The notes below the pieces were generated by a model, which was not told where the DNA came from, did not search any database, and saw only the letters and a program-made list of their open reading frames with translations. Source: Leptolyngbyaceae cyanobacterium RU_5_1 (GTDB taxonomy: Bacteria > Cyanobacteriota > Cyanobacteriia > Leptolyngbyales > Leptolyngbyaceae). From it: DNA of 37,493 bases. How positions within the stretch are numbered: position 1 is the first letter of the stretch; each line of letters starts with the position of its first letter. Below are positions 24,152-32,612 of the stretch, one piece after another. A program made the position numbers and the translations under genes. Location of the stretch: positions 1-37,493 of the forward strand of contig JAAUSG010000021.1 in NCBI GenBank assembly GCA_012034055.1. The letters are read 5' to 3'.

Positions 24152-25729
24152 ATGCTGAACCCCTGGTTACTTTTGGGAACGATCGCCTTTGCGGCTAGCT
24201 TTGGCATGAGTTTGTTGATGACGCGCGATATCGGCGGATCGCTGGTTGCAGGTTCAATAACAACGCGATCGCGTGGGTAACTGCTGCTGCCGTCAACGGG
24301 TATCACAACCGCTCTGCCAACAGCCGAGTTGCCAACCTCAAGAGCCAAATTCGCTCCCTGCAACGACAACGGGCAGAAGAGTATCAAGCCGTTTTGGAGA
24401 TGTTTGACGAGAAAAACCGGGTTGCCCTGGCGCTGAACTCCATGCAAACCCAGCTCCGACACCTGCAACTGCCTGGTTCAGCCCTGCCCTCCCCCAATGC
24501 TTTAAGTTGGGATCTGTCATCCGCTGAAATCAGTCAACCCACGATTGATGTGACGCCCTCCGAGTTCTCAGCATCGCCACAAACGCTGAGTGCTCATGAG
24601 ACTAGCTTGAACCAGTTTTAGCCGAGCGGCCGCCACTAAGCAGAAGATTACCGCCAGTCTCAACCATCTTGAATCCGAACTAAGCCAGTTGAATGCCCAA
24701 ATCTCAGACCATCGCCACATCCGAGATCAGCTTGCTCAAGAAATCCAAACGTTGAGCCAGCAGAAACAGCAGCAGGTGGCAACGGCTAAAAACCTGCGCT
24801 CCGAGGTGGAAGAGTTGGAGCACTACCGGGGTGAACTGGATCAGTACATGACCTATGTAGAAGCGAAAAAGCAGGAGCTGGAAACCGGGTCTAATCCACT
24901 TCAGAAAGCACTGAAGCAACTTCAGGAGCAGGTCAGTGCCTTGCAAAAGGAATTGCAGCAACTGGAAACCCAGGTTACCGTTCGCCGAAGCGAGAAGGAG
25001 AAGTTGAACCGAGAAATCGCTGGACTTAAACAGCAACAGGATCAGCGCAAACGGCCACACGAAGACCTGCAGACGTTGGAGCATCAGGTCAGCGATCGCA
25101 AACAGGAAAAAGCAACTCTGGAACGACAGATTGTTCAACTGCAAGCTCAAACAACGGCGCTACGGAATCAATCGGCTCCATCTGGAGCTACTCAAGCAAG
25201 TTTGCCCACGCTGAACCGTCCATCGAACTCACCCGCGAAAAGCGTCAGTTCGGCAGACAAATCTCGTGCTGCTGTGTCAAAAGTGCCACAGGCGTCTACG
25301 GCAACGCGGAGTTCAGCCCGTCCTGATCCGGGCAGTCCAAACGGCAAATCTGCGGCTGCCGTCAATCAGCCTCAGCAAGACGTTGCCAACTCTCAGCCGT
25401 CTCCGGTCGCTCACACTGACAGTTCTGAATTCTCCCAAGAGCTTTCTGAATTGTGGACAGACTTTATGGTTCAGCTTCCAGAGTATGAGTTTCAAACTCT
25501 CAAGGCGATCGCGCACGAATCCAATCCGGCCCAAGTTGTCAGTAAGATTGCTAAAGACAGCCTGACAACTCCCGAAGAACTGATTCACTCCATCAACCAA
25601 CGCGCCCAGGAGACTCTTGGTGAACGGGTGATCAAGCCCAGGTCAGGGTTTTCGCCACCCGCGATCGTCCGTGAACACCTGAGAACAATTAAAAAGCTGA
25701 TTGAGACCTACGAGTATTTGACAGAGTAG
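24152..25729 (+). pseudogene. Membrane-anchored coiled-coil protein gene split by two frameshifts
   Basis: Read through both breaks it would give about 525 residues. Segment 1, from the ATG at 24152 (MLNPWLLLGTIAFAASFGMS...), ends at a stop at 24278. Adding one G after 24265 joins it smoothly to segment 2 (TAIAWVTAAAVN..., coiled coil LKSQIRSLQRQRAEEY), which ends at 24619-24621. Removing one T from TTTT at 24616-24619 joins it to segment 3 (AAATKQKITASLNHLES...), open to 25729. Two N-terminal membrane helices are followed by long coiled coils, a Ser/Pro/Ala linker and a C-terminal alpha-helical domain of about 100 residues (LWTDFMVQLPEYEFQTLKAI...). The function is not recognised. Each broken piece still reads as good protein, so the lesions are recent or are sequencing errors. 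The part from 24689 alone is a 346-residue open frame from a TTG. Confidence 0.75.
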
Positions 25730-25807
25730 GAAACGACTCCTCGCCTTCCCCTCCCTGGACTGTTCAACTTCCGCACTCCGCACCCTGAACTCCCGACTCT
25801 TTTGACA

Positions 25808-26695
25808 ATGACGCTTCACCTTCCCTTCTCTCGCCTGTTTAACTCCTCCCGTCGTCCGAGTTTATCGGTGCGGCTGACTCAAGTCGGATTAGTGATCACG
25901 GTCTTTTTCGTTGCGCTAGCGGTGCTGGCTCCGTTGATGCAGGGAGTGGGGTGGCTCCAAGATCCAGTCGAGTTTTTGGACAATCCCCCCCAGGAACCAC
26001 CGTCGTGGCACCACTGGTTTGGCACCACTCGCCTCGGCTACGATGTCTTTTCGCGCACGGTATTTGGGAGCCAGGCAGCCTGGCAGGTGGTGATTTTGGC
26101 GACGCTGTTGAGTGTGGGAATTGGGGTGCCGCTCGGAATGGTGAGTGGGTATCTAGGTGGCAGGCTGGATCGGGTGCTGGTGTTTTTGATGGATGCGGTT
26201 TACACCCTGCCAACCCTGTTAATCGCCGTGACCTTAGCGTTTGTATTGGGACGGGGGGTGCTGAATGCCGCGATCGCCCTCAGCATTGCCTACATTCCCC
26301 AGTACTATCGGCTGGTACGTAACCAAACGGTGAGCGTTAAAACAGAGCTGTTTGTGGAAGCCGCTCAAGCAATGGGGGCCTCCACATGGCGAGTCTTGAC
26401 CCGCTACCTGTTTCTTAACGTAGTCCAGAGTGTGCCGGTTTTGCTGACCCTCAACATTGCGGATGCCATTCTGATTTTGGGCGGTCTAGGGTTTCTGGGT
26501 TTAGGGTTGCCGGAAGAGACACCCGAATGGGGTCACGATCTCAAGCAGGCACTGGACGGACTTTCTACAGGCGGTATCTGGTGGACAACCCTGTTTCCCG
26601 GTTTAGCAATGACCTTGATGGTGACGGGATTATCCTTACTGGGCGAGGGATTGAGCGAGTTGATGCGCCCGATCGCGCAAAACGATCAGGGATGA
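25808..26695 (+). CDS. DppC-type ABC transporter permease (peptide/nickel family)
   Basis: 295 residues from the ATG at 25808; a TTG two codons upstream is less likely. One membrane helix at about 25-47 precedes a periplasmic loop with HHWFGTTRLGYDVFSRTVFG, the typical DppC/OppC 'GTDxxGRDxxSR' region. Five more helices follow, with the EAA loop EAAQAMGASTWRVLTRYLF that contacts the ATPase subunit. It would form the cytoplasmic-membrane channel with a DppB-like partner. Neither partner permease, ATPase nor binding protein is adjacent, so the substrate (oligopeptide, nickel or other) is unknown. It begins 78 bp after the broken coiled-coil gene and converges on the HAMP protein gene, with only 3 nt between stops. 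Confidence 0.9.
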   Translation: MTLHLPFSRLFNSSRRPSLSVRLTQVGLVITVFFVALAVLAPLMQGVGWLQDPVEFLDNPPQEPPSWHHWFGTTRLGYDVFSRTVFGSQAAWQVVILATLLSVGIGVPLGMVSGYLGGRLDRVLVFLMDAVYTLPTLLIAVTLAFVLGRGVLNAAIALSIAYIPQYYRLVRNQTVSVKTELFVEAAQAMGASTWRVLTRYLFLNVVQSVPVLLTLNIADAILILGGLGFLGLGLPEETPEWGHDLKQALDGLSTGGIWWTTLFPGLAMTLMVTGLSLLGEGLSELMRPIAQNDQG

Positions 26696-26698
26696 CTG

Positions 26699-27226
26699 TC
26701 AATCCAGTTCAGAGGCACCTCTGATTTGCTTCACTTTCCGCTTCAGATCTTGAAAATAGTCAGTCTGAGTAATCTGAGAAACTTGCTGCACCCGTCTGGT
26801 CTGATCAATTTCAATCTTGAGTTCTTCTACCTGCTGTCTCAACTGTTCTTCTCGACGTTTCACTTGCTCGACCATGCGTTGAAACACACGAGCCAGTTGC
26901 CCCAGTTCGTCATCACGCGAGATAACCGTATTTAACATCTGGGACTGAAAGGTTCCATCTTCAACCGCTGCTGCTGCCGCCGTTACACAAAATACCTGCT
27001 GGAGATACTCATTCATCTCCTCGTTTTTTTCATGCAGTTCGATCTCAATGCGGGTTGAATGCTCGGTTGTATTTTCCAGCAATATCTCTAGATCCGCGTT
27101 TTCTTGTCTCAAGTGTTCGATTTCTTGATTCAGCACCTCTACATCGACTGATGGCTGGTCAGGCGACGTAATTTTCTGAAACACTTCTTTCTTCTGGCTT
27201 TCCCAGATGTAACAATCTTGAGACAT
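26699..27226 (-). CDS. Cytosolic HAMP/coiled-coil signalling protein
   Basis: 175 residues with no membrane segment. Residues about 30-78 form a heptad-rich coiled coil (VEVLNQEIEHLRQENADLEILLE...). Residues about 79-125 read like a HAMP module (TAAAAAVEDGTF..., RDDELGQLARVFQRMVEQV), and a second coiled coil follows (KRREEQLRQQVEELKIEIDQTRR) ending in DYFQDLKRKVKQIR. I recall the same HAMP-coil-DYFQ.L arrangement in cyanobacterial proteins, often beside adenylate cyclases, kinases or ABC systems. It has no catalytic domain, so it is probably an adaptor that relays conformational signals. Start: ATG at 27226. Confidence 0.75.
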   Translation of the reverse strand: MSQDCYIWESQKKEVFQKITSPDQPSVDVEVLNQEIEHLRQENADLEILLENTTEHSTRIEIELHEKNEEMNEYLQQVFCVTAAAAAVEDGTFQSQMLNTVISRDDELGQLARVFQRMVEQVKRREEQLRQQVEELKIEIDQTRRVQQVSQITQTDYFQDLKRKVKQIRGASELD

Positions 27227-27600
27227 AACTTAAAACTTTTATTGCGAATCTAATTATTTAGCTGCAAATATTAACTGCGTTGGAGATAACCGTCATGATC
27301 TGATCATACTAAGCATTTGGTTTCTCTATCTTTAAAGCGGAATACCATCATGGGCTAGCGCCCAAATCATCAAGCCTGGTTTCCCTGTTTATTTAGGAGC
27401 GAAGCATCCAGTCGCAAAGCCTTTGCGAGAAGCATCTTTATAAGTGGGCACAAAAACAACTTCATATAACGTTGCAAGAGATTAGCCGGAAAGGGCGATC
27501 GATCCGCAGAGTTTCACTATAATGCACCCGATCAGTGCCAATAATTTTCGGGCTGTCTATCACCCGGTTCATTTGGTTCCCCGAGAGACGATCGCATCCC
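27227..27600. other. Intergenic region between divergent HAMP and MBOAT genes
   Basis: About 370 bp. It contains an imperfect hairpin around 27401-27437, where GCGAAGCATC and GCGAGAAGCATC flank CGCAAAGCCTTTGCG, a perfect CGCAAAG/CTTTGCG palindrome. No gene is seen. A frame extending the MBOAT gene upstream to 27535 is not supported by a ribosome site. Confidence 0.45.
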
Positions 27601-29090
27601 ATGAACTTCATCTCCATTACCTACGTTCTGTTCCTGCTCAGTATCATCATCTTCTACTGGTCGGTGGAGCAACAGCGGCGCAGAATGTGGATTCTGCTAG
27701 TCGCCAGCCTGGTGTTCTACGCCTCGTTCCAGGTGCAATACATCCCGCTCTTGCTGGCAGGAACGTGGATTAACTTCTGCATCGGACAGGCACTTTCAAC
27801 TCCCCCAGATTGGCGGATTGAGAACTGGCAGTTTGCTCAACAGGACTGGAATCGGCGACGGCTGAAGCTGCTCTGGTTTGGCATTGCGCTCAACATCTTG
27901 CTCCTGTTTGGCTTCAAGTACGTTCCATTTACGTTAACTACAATCGGCGAAATAGCGGGTTGGTCTGAGGCTCAGGGAATTGCTCAGTGGACCAGCAGCA
28001 ACCTGATTGCTCCACTCGGACTCAGCTTCTTCTGCTTCGAGTGCATTTCCTACCTGGTGGATGTCTATCGAGGCGCACCTGCTGCGCAACAGTTGCTCAA
28101 GTTCTCAACCTACAAATTGTTCTTTGCCAAGCTGTTATCGGGTCCCATCACTCGCTACCACGCCATGATGGGTCAAATGCAGCATCAAACTCGTCCTAGC
28201 GTCGATCGGGTTGCCGAAGGGCTGTGGTTGATTGCCTGTGGTGCAATCAAGAAAGGCTTGCTGGCAGACAATATCGGTATTCTGGTCGATTTGAGCTTCC
28301 AAAATCTGCAGCGGGCAGGCAGTGTGGATCTGTGGCTGGCAACCTTTGCCTACGGATTGCAGCTTTACCTGGACTTCAGTGGCTATGTGGACATGGCGCG
28401 AGGGACAGCCGTGCTGCTGGGCTTCAATCTGCCGCAAAACTTCAACTTTCCCTACTTCACCACCAGCATTGCGGATTTTTGGCGACGCTGGCACATCACA
28501 CTGGGAGACTGGCTGCGCAACTACCTATATTTTCCGTTGGGAGGCTCTCGCCAGGGGTTGTTCCGTACCTGCTTCAATTTGCTACTGGTGATGGCGATCG
28601 CGGGATTCTGGCACGGTGCGCCTGGGGATTTGTCGTTTGGGGCGGACTGCATGGTGTTGCATTAGTGATTCATCGGATTACAGACGCCATTTCCAACCGC
28701 AGCGAAACACTGAAGCGCTTCTGGCATCGGCCAACAGGTGTGGCCAGCGCCTGGTTGCTGACTCAGTTGACCGTGTTTGGTGCCTGGATTTTCTTCCGTC
28801 TGCCCAACCTGAAAGATTCCTGGCTCGTCGTGCAGCGGCTCTTCGGACATCCCGCCGATGCCCAATTTGCTCAAAAGGTTTACCTGGAAGCGATCGGGCT
28901 GCAACCGCTGCAAATTACCCTGCTCTTGTTTTTGCTAGTCGCTGTCATGGGCGTTGCCTACAGCTTCGAGCGCTTACTGAAACTCCAGCTCAACTGGAAC
29001 GTCAAGCTGATGCTAGTTCCCGCTTGCCTGTTTGCCGTCTGGCTTTTTGCTCCCCAAGGTGGACTGCCCTATATCTACTTTGATTTCTAA
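27601..29090 (+). pseudogene. MBOAT family O-acyltransferase, frameshifted
   Basis: An AlgI/DltB-like membrane-bound O-acyltransferase that would move acyl groups to an extracytoplasmic sugar or polymer. From the ATG at 27601 (MNFISITYVLFLLSIIIFYW) the frame runs through many membrane helices and both family histidines: H298 in WRRWHITL and H338 in GFWHGA. At 28620/28621 the frame breaks. As written it ends at 28665, but with one extra G the motif continues as HGAAWGFVVWGGLHGV and stays open to 29090, giving 496 residues of normal family length. So a single G has been lost from GCGGCC. No AlgJ/X-like or SGNH partner is adjacent. All catalytic residues lie before the break, but about 155 C-terminal residues with several helices would be lost. 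Confidence 0.85.
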
Positions 29091-29104
29091 ACCTTGGAGT
29101 GTGC

Positions 29105-29212
29105 TTAGGGACTTGCAAATAAATAAAGTACCCATATCCCAGTCTTTAGGGACGAATGGCCGTCCGTCCCTACCACGCCACTGGGATGTTATTTTCGTTG
29201 CAAGTCCCTTAA
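29105..29212. mobile_element. MITE-like element, family B, copy 1
   Basis: Terminal inverted repeats: left TTAGGGACTTGCAAATAAAT, right (reversed) TTAAGGGACTTGCAACGAAA. Within lies a second inverted pair (CCCAGT/ACTGGG) around a central palindrome TAGGGACGAATGG...CCGTCCGTCCCTA, which is close to that at 21040-21065. Copy 2 of the ends is at 31437-31565. It has no coding capacity of its own. The right arm supplies the 3' end of the adjacent APH-like gene. Confidence 0.7.
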
Positions 29213-30202
29213 AAGCTCTCTCATCAAACTTGGGATTGCCTCAACATATTGAGTTCGAGTGACTGCATCCATGTTTAATAGAACTGGTAGCCATCGTAAA
29301 GCAGCAGGAATTGATGACAGTTGCTGGGCTAGATCAAATGCGGCTTCTAATCGCTCCTTCGTCTCATATTTAACCCATGTTTCCAGGTAACATGCTGTGA
29401 GCCGTTCAAACCAGAATGAATGGCTTTCCAATTCAAATCGCTGGTCTAAATTGCCATAAACTCTGTGTAAACTGAAGAAGGGATGAGAAATGCTGCTATC
29501 GCCCCAGTCAAAGAATCTGTAGCATCCATCAAGGATAAAGATATTGCCATCATGCAAGTCACCATGATCAATTGTTTCTAGCACACCAAACGCTGATAAT
29601 TTTTCACACAACCTTGCAACACCATCAGCGCTATTTTGCAATTGCTGATATTCAGCTAAATTAAGTCCACTGGGATCATTTAAACCTAATATTTCGACAT
29701 TTTCTAGGAGTTCTTGGAACGCGGCAGGTAACACGGCTAGACGGCGATCGCATACACCCAGTTCCAGCAGTTCATCCACATGCAGCGCAGCCTCCTGCTG
29801 TAATTTTGCATAGGTTGGTAAAAGAGTTTCCCAGTGTTGAATATCATCAATCCTGGTTAGATTTTCTCGCAACCTTGCTCCTCCATCCATCATCATCAGC
29901 CATCCCTGCTGTCTATCAGCGGCTAGAATTTGCGGTACACAATCGGGATACCGATCAGACAGAGTTTGAGTGAGCGCGGCTTCATAAGCGAGATCGGAAA
30001 TAACTGCTTTGAAATAAATATCACCTGCACTCGTTGGGACACGCAATATGGTTGACCAGTGACGAATATGCGGCTGTGCGATCGCCCCCTGACGTTCAAT
30101 GCCGTGCTGATCCAACTTATCATCGATCCAACGATGGGCTTGCTCAAGCCAGGATGGCTGTATCCAAAGCATTCTGGAAGGATGGGGCTTATTCATTTGC
30201 AT
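29189..30202 (-). CDS. APH-fold phosphotransferase (aminoglycoside phosphotransferase-like)
   Basis: 337 residues with the bilobal APH/choline-kinase pattern. The N-lobe has YFKAVIS (probable ATP Lys) and a following YEAALTQTL helix. The hinge is near GWLMMMDGG. The catalytic loop is DHGDLHDGNIF, with Asp and Asn, and the metal-binding Asp is in YRFFDWGDSSISHPFFSL. Such proteins phosphorylate small metabolites or amino sugars; nothing here shows drug resistance. The last residues (LLRDLQRK) and stop are encoded by the right arm of a MITE-like element, so the native C-terminus has been replaced. Possible starts are ATG 30202, 30196 and 30172; the GGAGG near 30220 is too distant for an ideal fit. 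It is divergent from the Rieske gene. Confidence 0.78.
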   Translation of the reverse strand: MQMNKPHPSRMLWIQPSWLEQAHRWIDDKLDQHGIERQGAIAQPHIRHWSTILRVPTSAGDIYFKAVISDLAYEAALTQTLSDRYPDCVPQILAADRQQGWLMMMDGGARLRENLTRIDDIQHWETLLPTYAKLQQEAALHVDELLELGVCDRRLAVLPAAFQELLENVEILGLNDPSGLNLAEYQQLQNSADGVARLCEKLSAFGVLETIDHGDLHDGNIFILDGCYRFFDWGDSSISHPFFSLHRVYGNLDQRFELESHSFWFERLTACYLETWVKYETKERLEAAFDLAQQLSSIPAALRWLPVLLNMDAVTRTQYVEAIPSLMRELLRDLQRK

Positions 30203-30246
30203 CTGTGCATCATAATCCTCCTCCCTAAATTAACCAATAGGATGTA

Positions 30247-30274
30247 TTGATTATCAGGACTAAACCGTTATAGT
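30247..30274 (+). promoter_or_regulatory. Candidate sigma-70-type promoter for the Rieske gene
   Basis: TTGATT (30247-30252) and TATAGT (30269-30274) are separated by 16 bp. They lie about 40 bp before the ATG at 30314, in the 110-bp gap between two divergent genes. The call rests on consensus match and position only. Confidence 0.4.
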
Positions 30275-30313
30275 TTATGGTTCAGAACAGGGTGGTTGGG
30301 GGAAGAATGCACG

Positions 30314-31420
30314 ATGGAACTGGTAACGACCCTCAAAAGTCAGACGGTGCGCACGAGAATTCGAGATGTCGGAATTAACCCAAACCATTGGTATGCAGTG
30401 AGTTGGGCAACGGACCTGAAGGTGGGGCAGGTGATGCCTGTGAAAATTTGGGAGTGGGCGATCGCCGTCTACCGGGACATAAACGGTCAACTTCATGCCC
30501 TGGAAGATAGTTGCCCACGCCGAGGGGTGGCGTTGCACAAGGGCAAAGTCAAAGGTGCCAATTTAGCGTGTCGGTATCATGGCTGGGAGTTTGATAGCCG
30601 TGGGCAGTGTGTGAAAATCCCCTATCTACCACCAACCCAAAAGTTACCCTGTGCGCAGACTCGCAGCTTTCCAATTCAAGAGCTGCATGGGCTAATTTGG
30701 GTATTTCCAGGCGATTCCAGTTTGGCAGAAGCAAGCCAACCCCCATAGATTCCAGAGCTTTCCCAACCGGGTTGGTTGATGGTTCCAATCACGGGACACT
30801 TTCAGGCACACTTCTCGATCTGCAACGAGAACACAATGGACGTGTTTCATGGCGTGTTGCACGAAGATCTGCAGGGTTGGTTTGACCCGGTTTTAATTAG
30901 TCTGCAGGAGACTGATACATTGGTTTGTGCGGAGTACCAGATATCCTACAGAGGGCGGATGGCGCAGTTTTTGGGGTTGAGCGATCGCGCCGACCAAACC
31001 ACGACCCTACCAATCACCATTGAATATTGCTACCCGCACTATCGCAGCCATCTCCAGGGAATTTCAGCTCTCTACCTGATGCGGCTTCCCGTTGGCCCAA
31101 CGGAGAGTCGATCGTTTGCCATGTTTTTCTTCAAAGTCCGTCTACCCAAATGGTCGCTACGGTGGCTGCAACCCCTACTGAACAGTGTCCTGAGACGATT
31201 TTTCCTGCTCAAATTCATTGCGCAAGACCGAGAGATGATGGAGAGTGAACAGCAAACCCACCTAACCCATCCAGAACAGCTCTATGTGGAGATTAACCCT
31301 GCTATTATTGCGGTGCAACGCTTAACTGTTCGACAGTATGAGCACTTTGTGCAGCGATCGTCCGGTGAACTTCCAGCCAATAGGCGCAAAGAGATACTGG
31401 GTATCGTCTCGTCAGAGTGA
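30314..31420 (+). pseudogene. Rieske non-heme iron oxygenase with internal stop and lost cluster ligand
   Basis: A ring-hydroxylating-type oxygenase of about 368 residues if read through. The Rieske domain (about 20-140) has the second ligand pair CRYHGWEF, but the first is CPRRG where CPHRG is expected: codon CGC at 30518-30520 replaces the cluster-binding His. An in-frame TAG at 30746-30748 follows SQPP; the frame continues without shift as IPELSQPGWLMVPITGHF. The C-terminal domain keeps the mononuclear iron motif ENTMDVFHGVLHEDL (Asp, His, His). Both lesions are single transitions from the expected codons (CAC to CGC, CAG to TAG). As written only about 144 N-terminal residues would be made. 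The start ATG is at 30314, preceded by GGGGAAGAA. The original substrate is unknown. Confidence 0.85.
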
Positions 31421-31436
31421 TGCGATAACTTTTGAA

Positions 31437-31565
31437 TAAGGGACTTGCAAGAAAATAAGATGCCTGTGAATCGAGTTTCGACTGCGCTCAACTCTCAACG
31501 GCTGCGGGTTGAGCATAGTCGAAGCCCGGCTATTTGGGAACATTATTAACTTGCAGTTCCCTAAG
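31437..31565. mobile_element. MITE-like element, family B, copy 2
   Basis: The left end TAAGGGACTTGCAAGAAAAT matches copy 1 (29105). The right end reversed, CTTAGGGAACTGCAAGTTAA, is a decayed partner. The interior differs from copy 1: it holds the inverted pair TTCGACTGCGCTCAAC / GTTGAGCATAGTCGAA. So the two copies share ends but carry different inner palindromes. It lies just after the Rieske pseudogene. Confidence 0.6.
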
Positions 31566-31635
31566 TGACTCTGCCTAGAAGTAATTGACATTGGAACCTA
31601 TACTGTTTTGCTAGAGGCGATAGGCTATCTGGACA

Positions 31636-32124
31636 ATGTGGCTTGAGCTAGCATCCGACGAACATCATCTTGCCTTTGCTGAATGGGCCCAACATAATCG
31701 CCTGGAGGAGCAAACCTGCCGTCCGATCGCGAATGGCAAGAGGATTCCTCCGAGTCATGAAGTAATTACGCTTGTATTTCTCGTTGCTGGAATTGATGAA
31801 CCTGTAGGTCGTTTCAGATACTTTGACATCAACCCACGTAATCGCTCGGCTGAATTTGGATATACTATCAATCCTCAATTTAGACATCAGGGCATGGGCA
31901 CAAGAATGCTGAATCTAGCCGTTACGCATGTGTTTTCAAACACGAATTTGAATAAGCTGTACTGTCAAACTGCCGCATTCAATACTCCATCTATTAAACT
32001 ACTTGAAAAACTCAGTTTTCATCGGGATGGCGTATTACGAGAACACCATGAGCTAGATGGCAAACTATGGGATGATTGTATTTATAGTATTCTGCGCCGT
32101 GAGTGGAAAATAACAGATCGCTGA
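31636..32124 (+). CDS. GNAT family N-acetyltransferase (RimJ/RimL-like)
   Basis: 162 residues. Strand-rich core VITLVFLVAGIDEPVGRFRYFDINPRNRSAEFGYTI is followed by the acetyl-CoA pyrophosphate loop QFRHQGMGTRML (Q/RxxGxG/A). The C-terminal motif NLNKLYCQTAAFNTPSIKLLEKLSFHRDGVLREHHELDGKLWDDCIYSILRREW closes it. This is the arrangement of RimJ/RimL-type acetyltransferases, which modify N-terminal amines of proteins or small amines; the acceptor is unknown. The N-terminus is slightly short and starts at the ATG at 31636 without a strong ribosome site. The frame is intact. It lies 71 bp after MITE-like copy B2. Confidence 0.85.
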   Translation: MWLELASDEHHLAFAEWAQHNRLEEQTCRPIANGKRIPPSHEVITLVFLVAGIDEPVGRFRYFDINPRNRSAEFGYTINPQFRHQGMGTRMLNLAVTHVFSNTNLNKLYCQTAAFNTPSIKLLEKLSFHRDGVLREHHELDGKLWDDCIYSILRREWKITDR

Positions 32125-32132
32125 TCTCGTAG

Positions 32133-32157
32133 GGTGGGTTGACAAAGGAAACCCACC
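32133..32157. repeat. Short hairpin after the GNAT gene
   Basis: GGTGGGTT (32133-32140) and AACCCACC (32150-32157) pair perfectly around a 9-nt loop, 8 nt past the GNAT stop. No T-run follows, so termination is possible but not proven. The sequence resembles the GTAGGRTGGGTT end of family A elements and may be a remnant of one. Confidence 0.5.
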
Positions 32158-32305
32158 AAATGCTTACCCGATTACTCCCTCTACGTCAGAGATTGCCAAT
32201 TAACACTTACGTGCTGCGCACCGGTAGCCTCCGGACTCCTTTCAATGCTATTAAACCGGCAACAATAGACCCTGTATCTTTTAGGCTGTAACGACATTTT
32301 GTAAC

Positions 32306-32322
32306 TACAATTGGTTATTGTA
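32306..32322. promoter_or_regulatory. Perfect dyad before brnT, candidate BrnA operator
   Basis: TACAAT-TGGTT-ATTGTA is a 6-bp perfect inverted repeat with a 5-nt spacer, ending 14 nt before the brnT ATG. BrnT/BrnA modules are known to repress their own promoter through the antitoxin, so this position suits an operator. TACAAT or TATTGT could also serve as the -10 box. Confidence 0.4.
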
Positions 32323-32336
32323 CCGGTCGTTCAGGT

Positions 32337-32612
32337 ATGGAATACGAATGGGATGAAGCAAAGCGCTTTGCCAATCTTCGTAAACACGGGGTCGATTTTA
32401 CCGATGTCCCAGCCGTATTTGATGGTGATATTGTGACCATCGAGGACGATCGCTACAGCTATGGGGAGCAGCGTTTTGTCACCTTTGGTTTGTTGCAAGG
32501 GCGAGTGATTGCTGTTGTCCATACAGAGCGTGAGGATTGTACCCGCATTATTTCTGCAAGAAAAGCGACGAACTATGAACAACGAATCTACTTCGAGCAA
32601 CTCTCAAACTGA
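32337..32612 (+). CDS. brnT: BrnT-type toxin (ribonuclease), type II toxin-antitoxin
   Basis: 91 residues with the BrnT pattern: YEWDEAKRFANLRKHGVDFTDVPAVFDG at the N-terminus, then RYSYGEQRFVTFGLLQGRVIAVVHTERED and the C-terminal IISARKATNYEQRIYFEQL. BrnT is a RelE-like-fold ribonuclease that halts translation, and is neutralised by BrnA. The conserved basic and acidic residues (K in DEAK, H in KHGV, R in SARKA) are in place, so it looks active. It overlaps brnA by 38 nt, toxin first, as usual for this family. A perfect dyad lies just upstream. Confidence 0.92.
   Translation: MEYEWDEAKRFANLRKHGVDFTDVPAVFDGDIVTIEDDRYSYGEQRFVTFGLLQGRVIAVVHTEREDCTRIISARKATNYEQRIYFEQLSN

Noticed and set aside
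24265-24621. Programmed ribosomal frameshifting in the coiled-coil gene
   Set aside because: No slippery heptamer with a downstream pseudoknot is evident, and two opposite shifts in one gene are better explained by indels or sequencing error.
27535-27600. Upstream extension of the MBOAT gene
   Set aside because: The added residues are not hydrophobic or conserved-looking, and the ATG at 27601 begins the typical first membrane helix.
29189-30202. Antibiotic resistance gene (aminoglycoside phosphotransferase)
   Set aside because: Only the general APH/choline-kinase fold is visible; many such proteins phosphorylate ordinary metabolites and no resistance context is present.
30746-30748. TAG as pyrrolysine or read-through codon in the Rieske gene
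   Set aside because: The simultaneous loss of a Rieske His ligand points to decay, and pyrrolysine is not expected in cyanobacteria.
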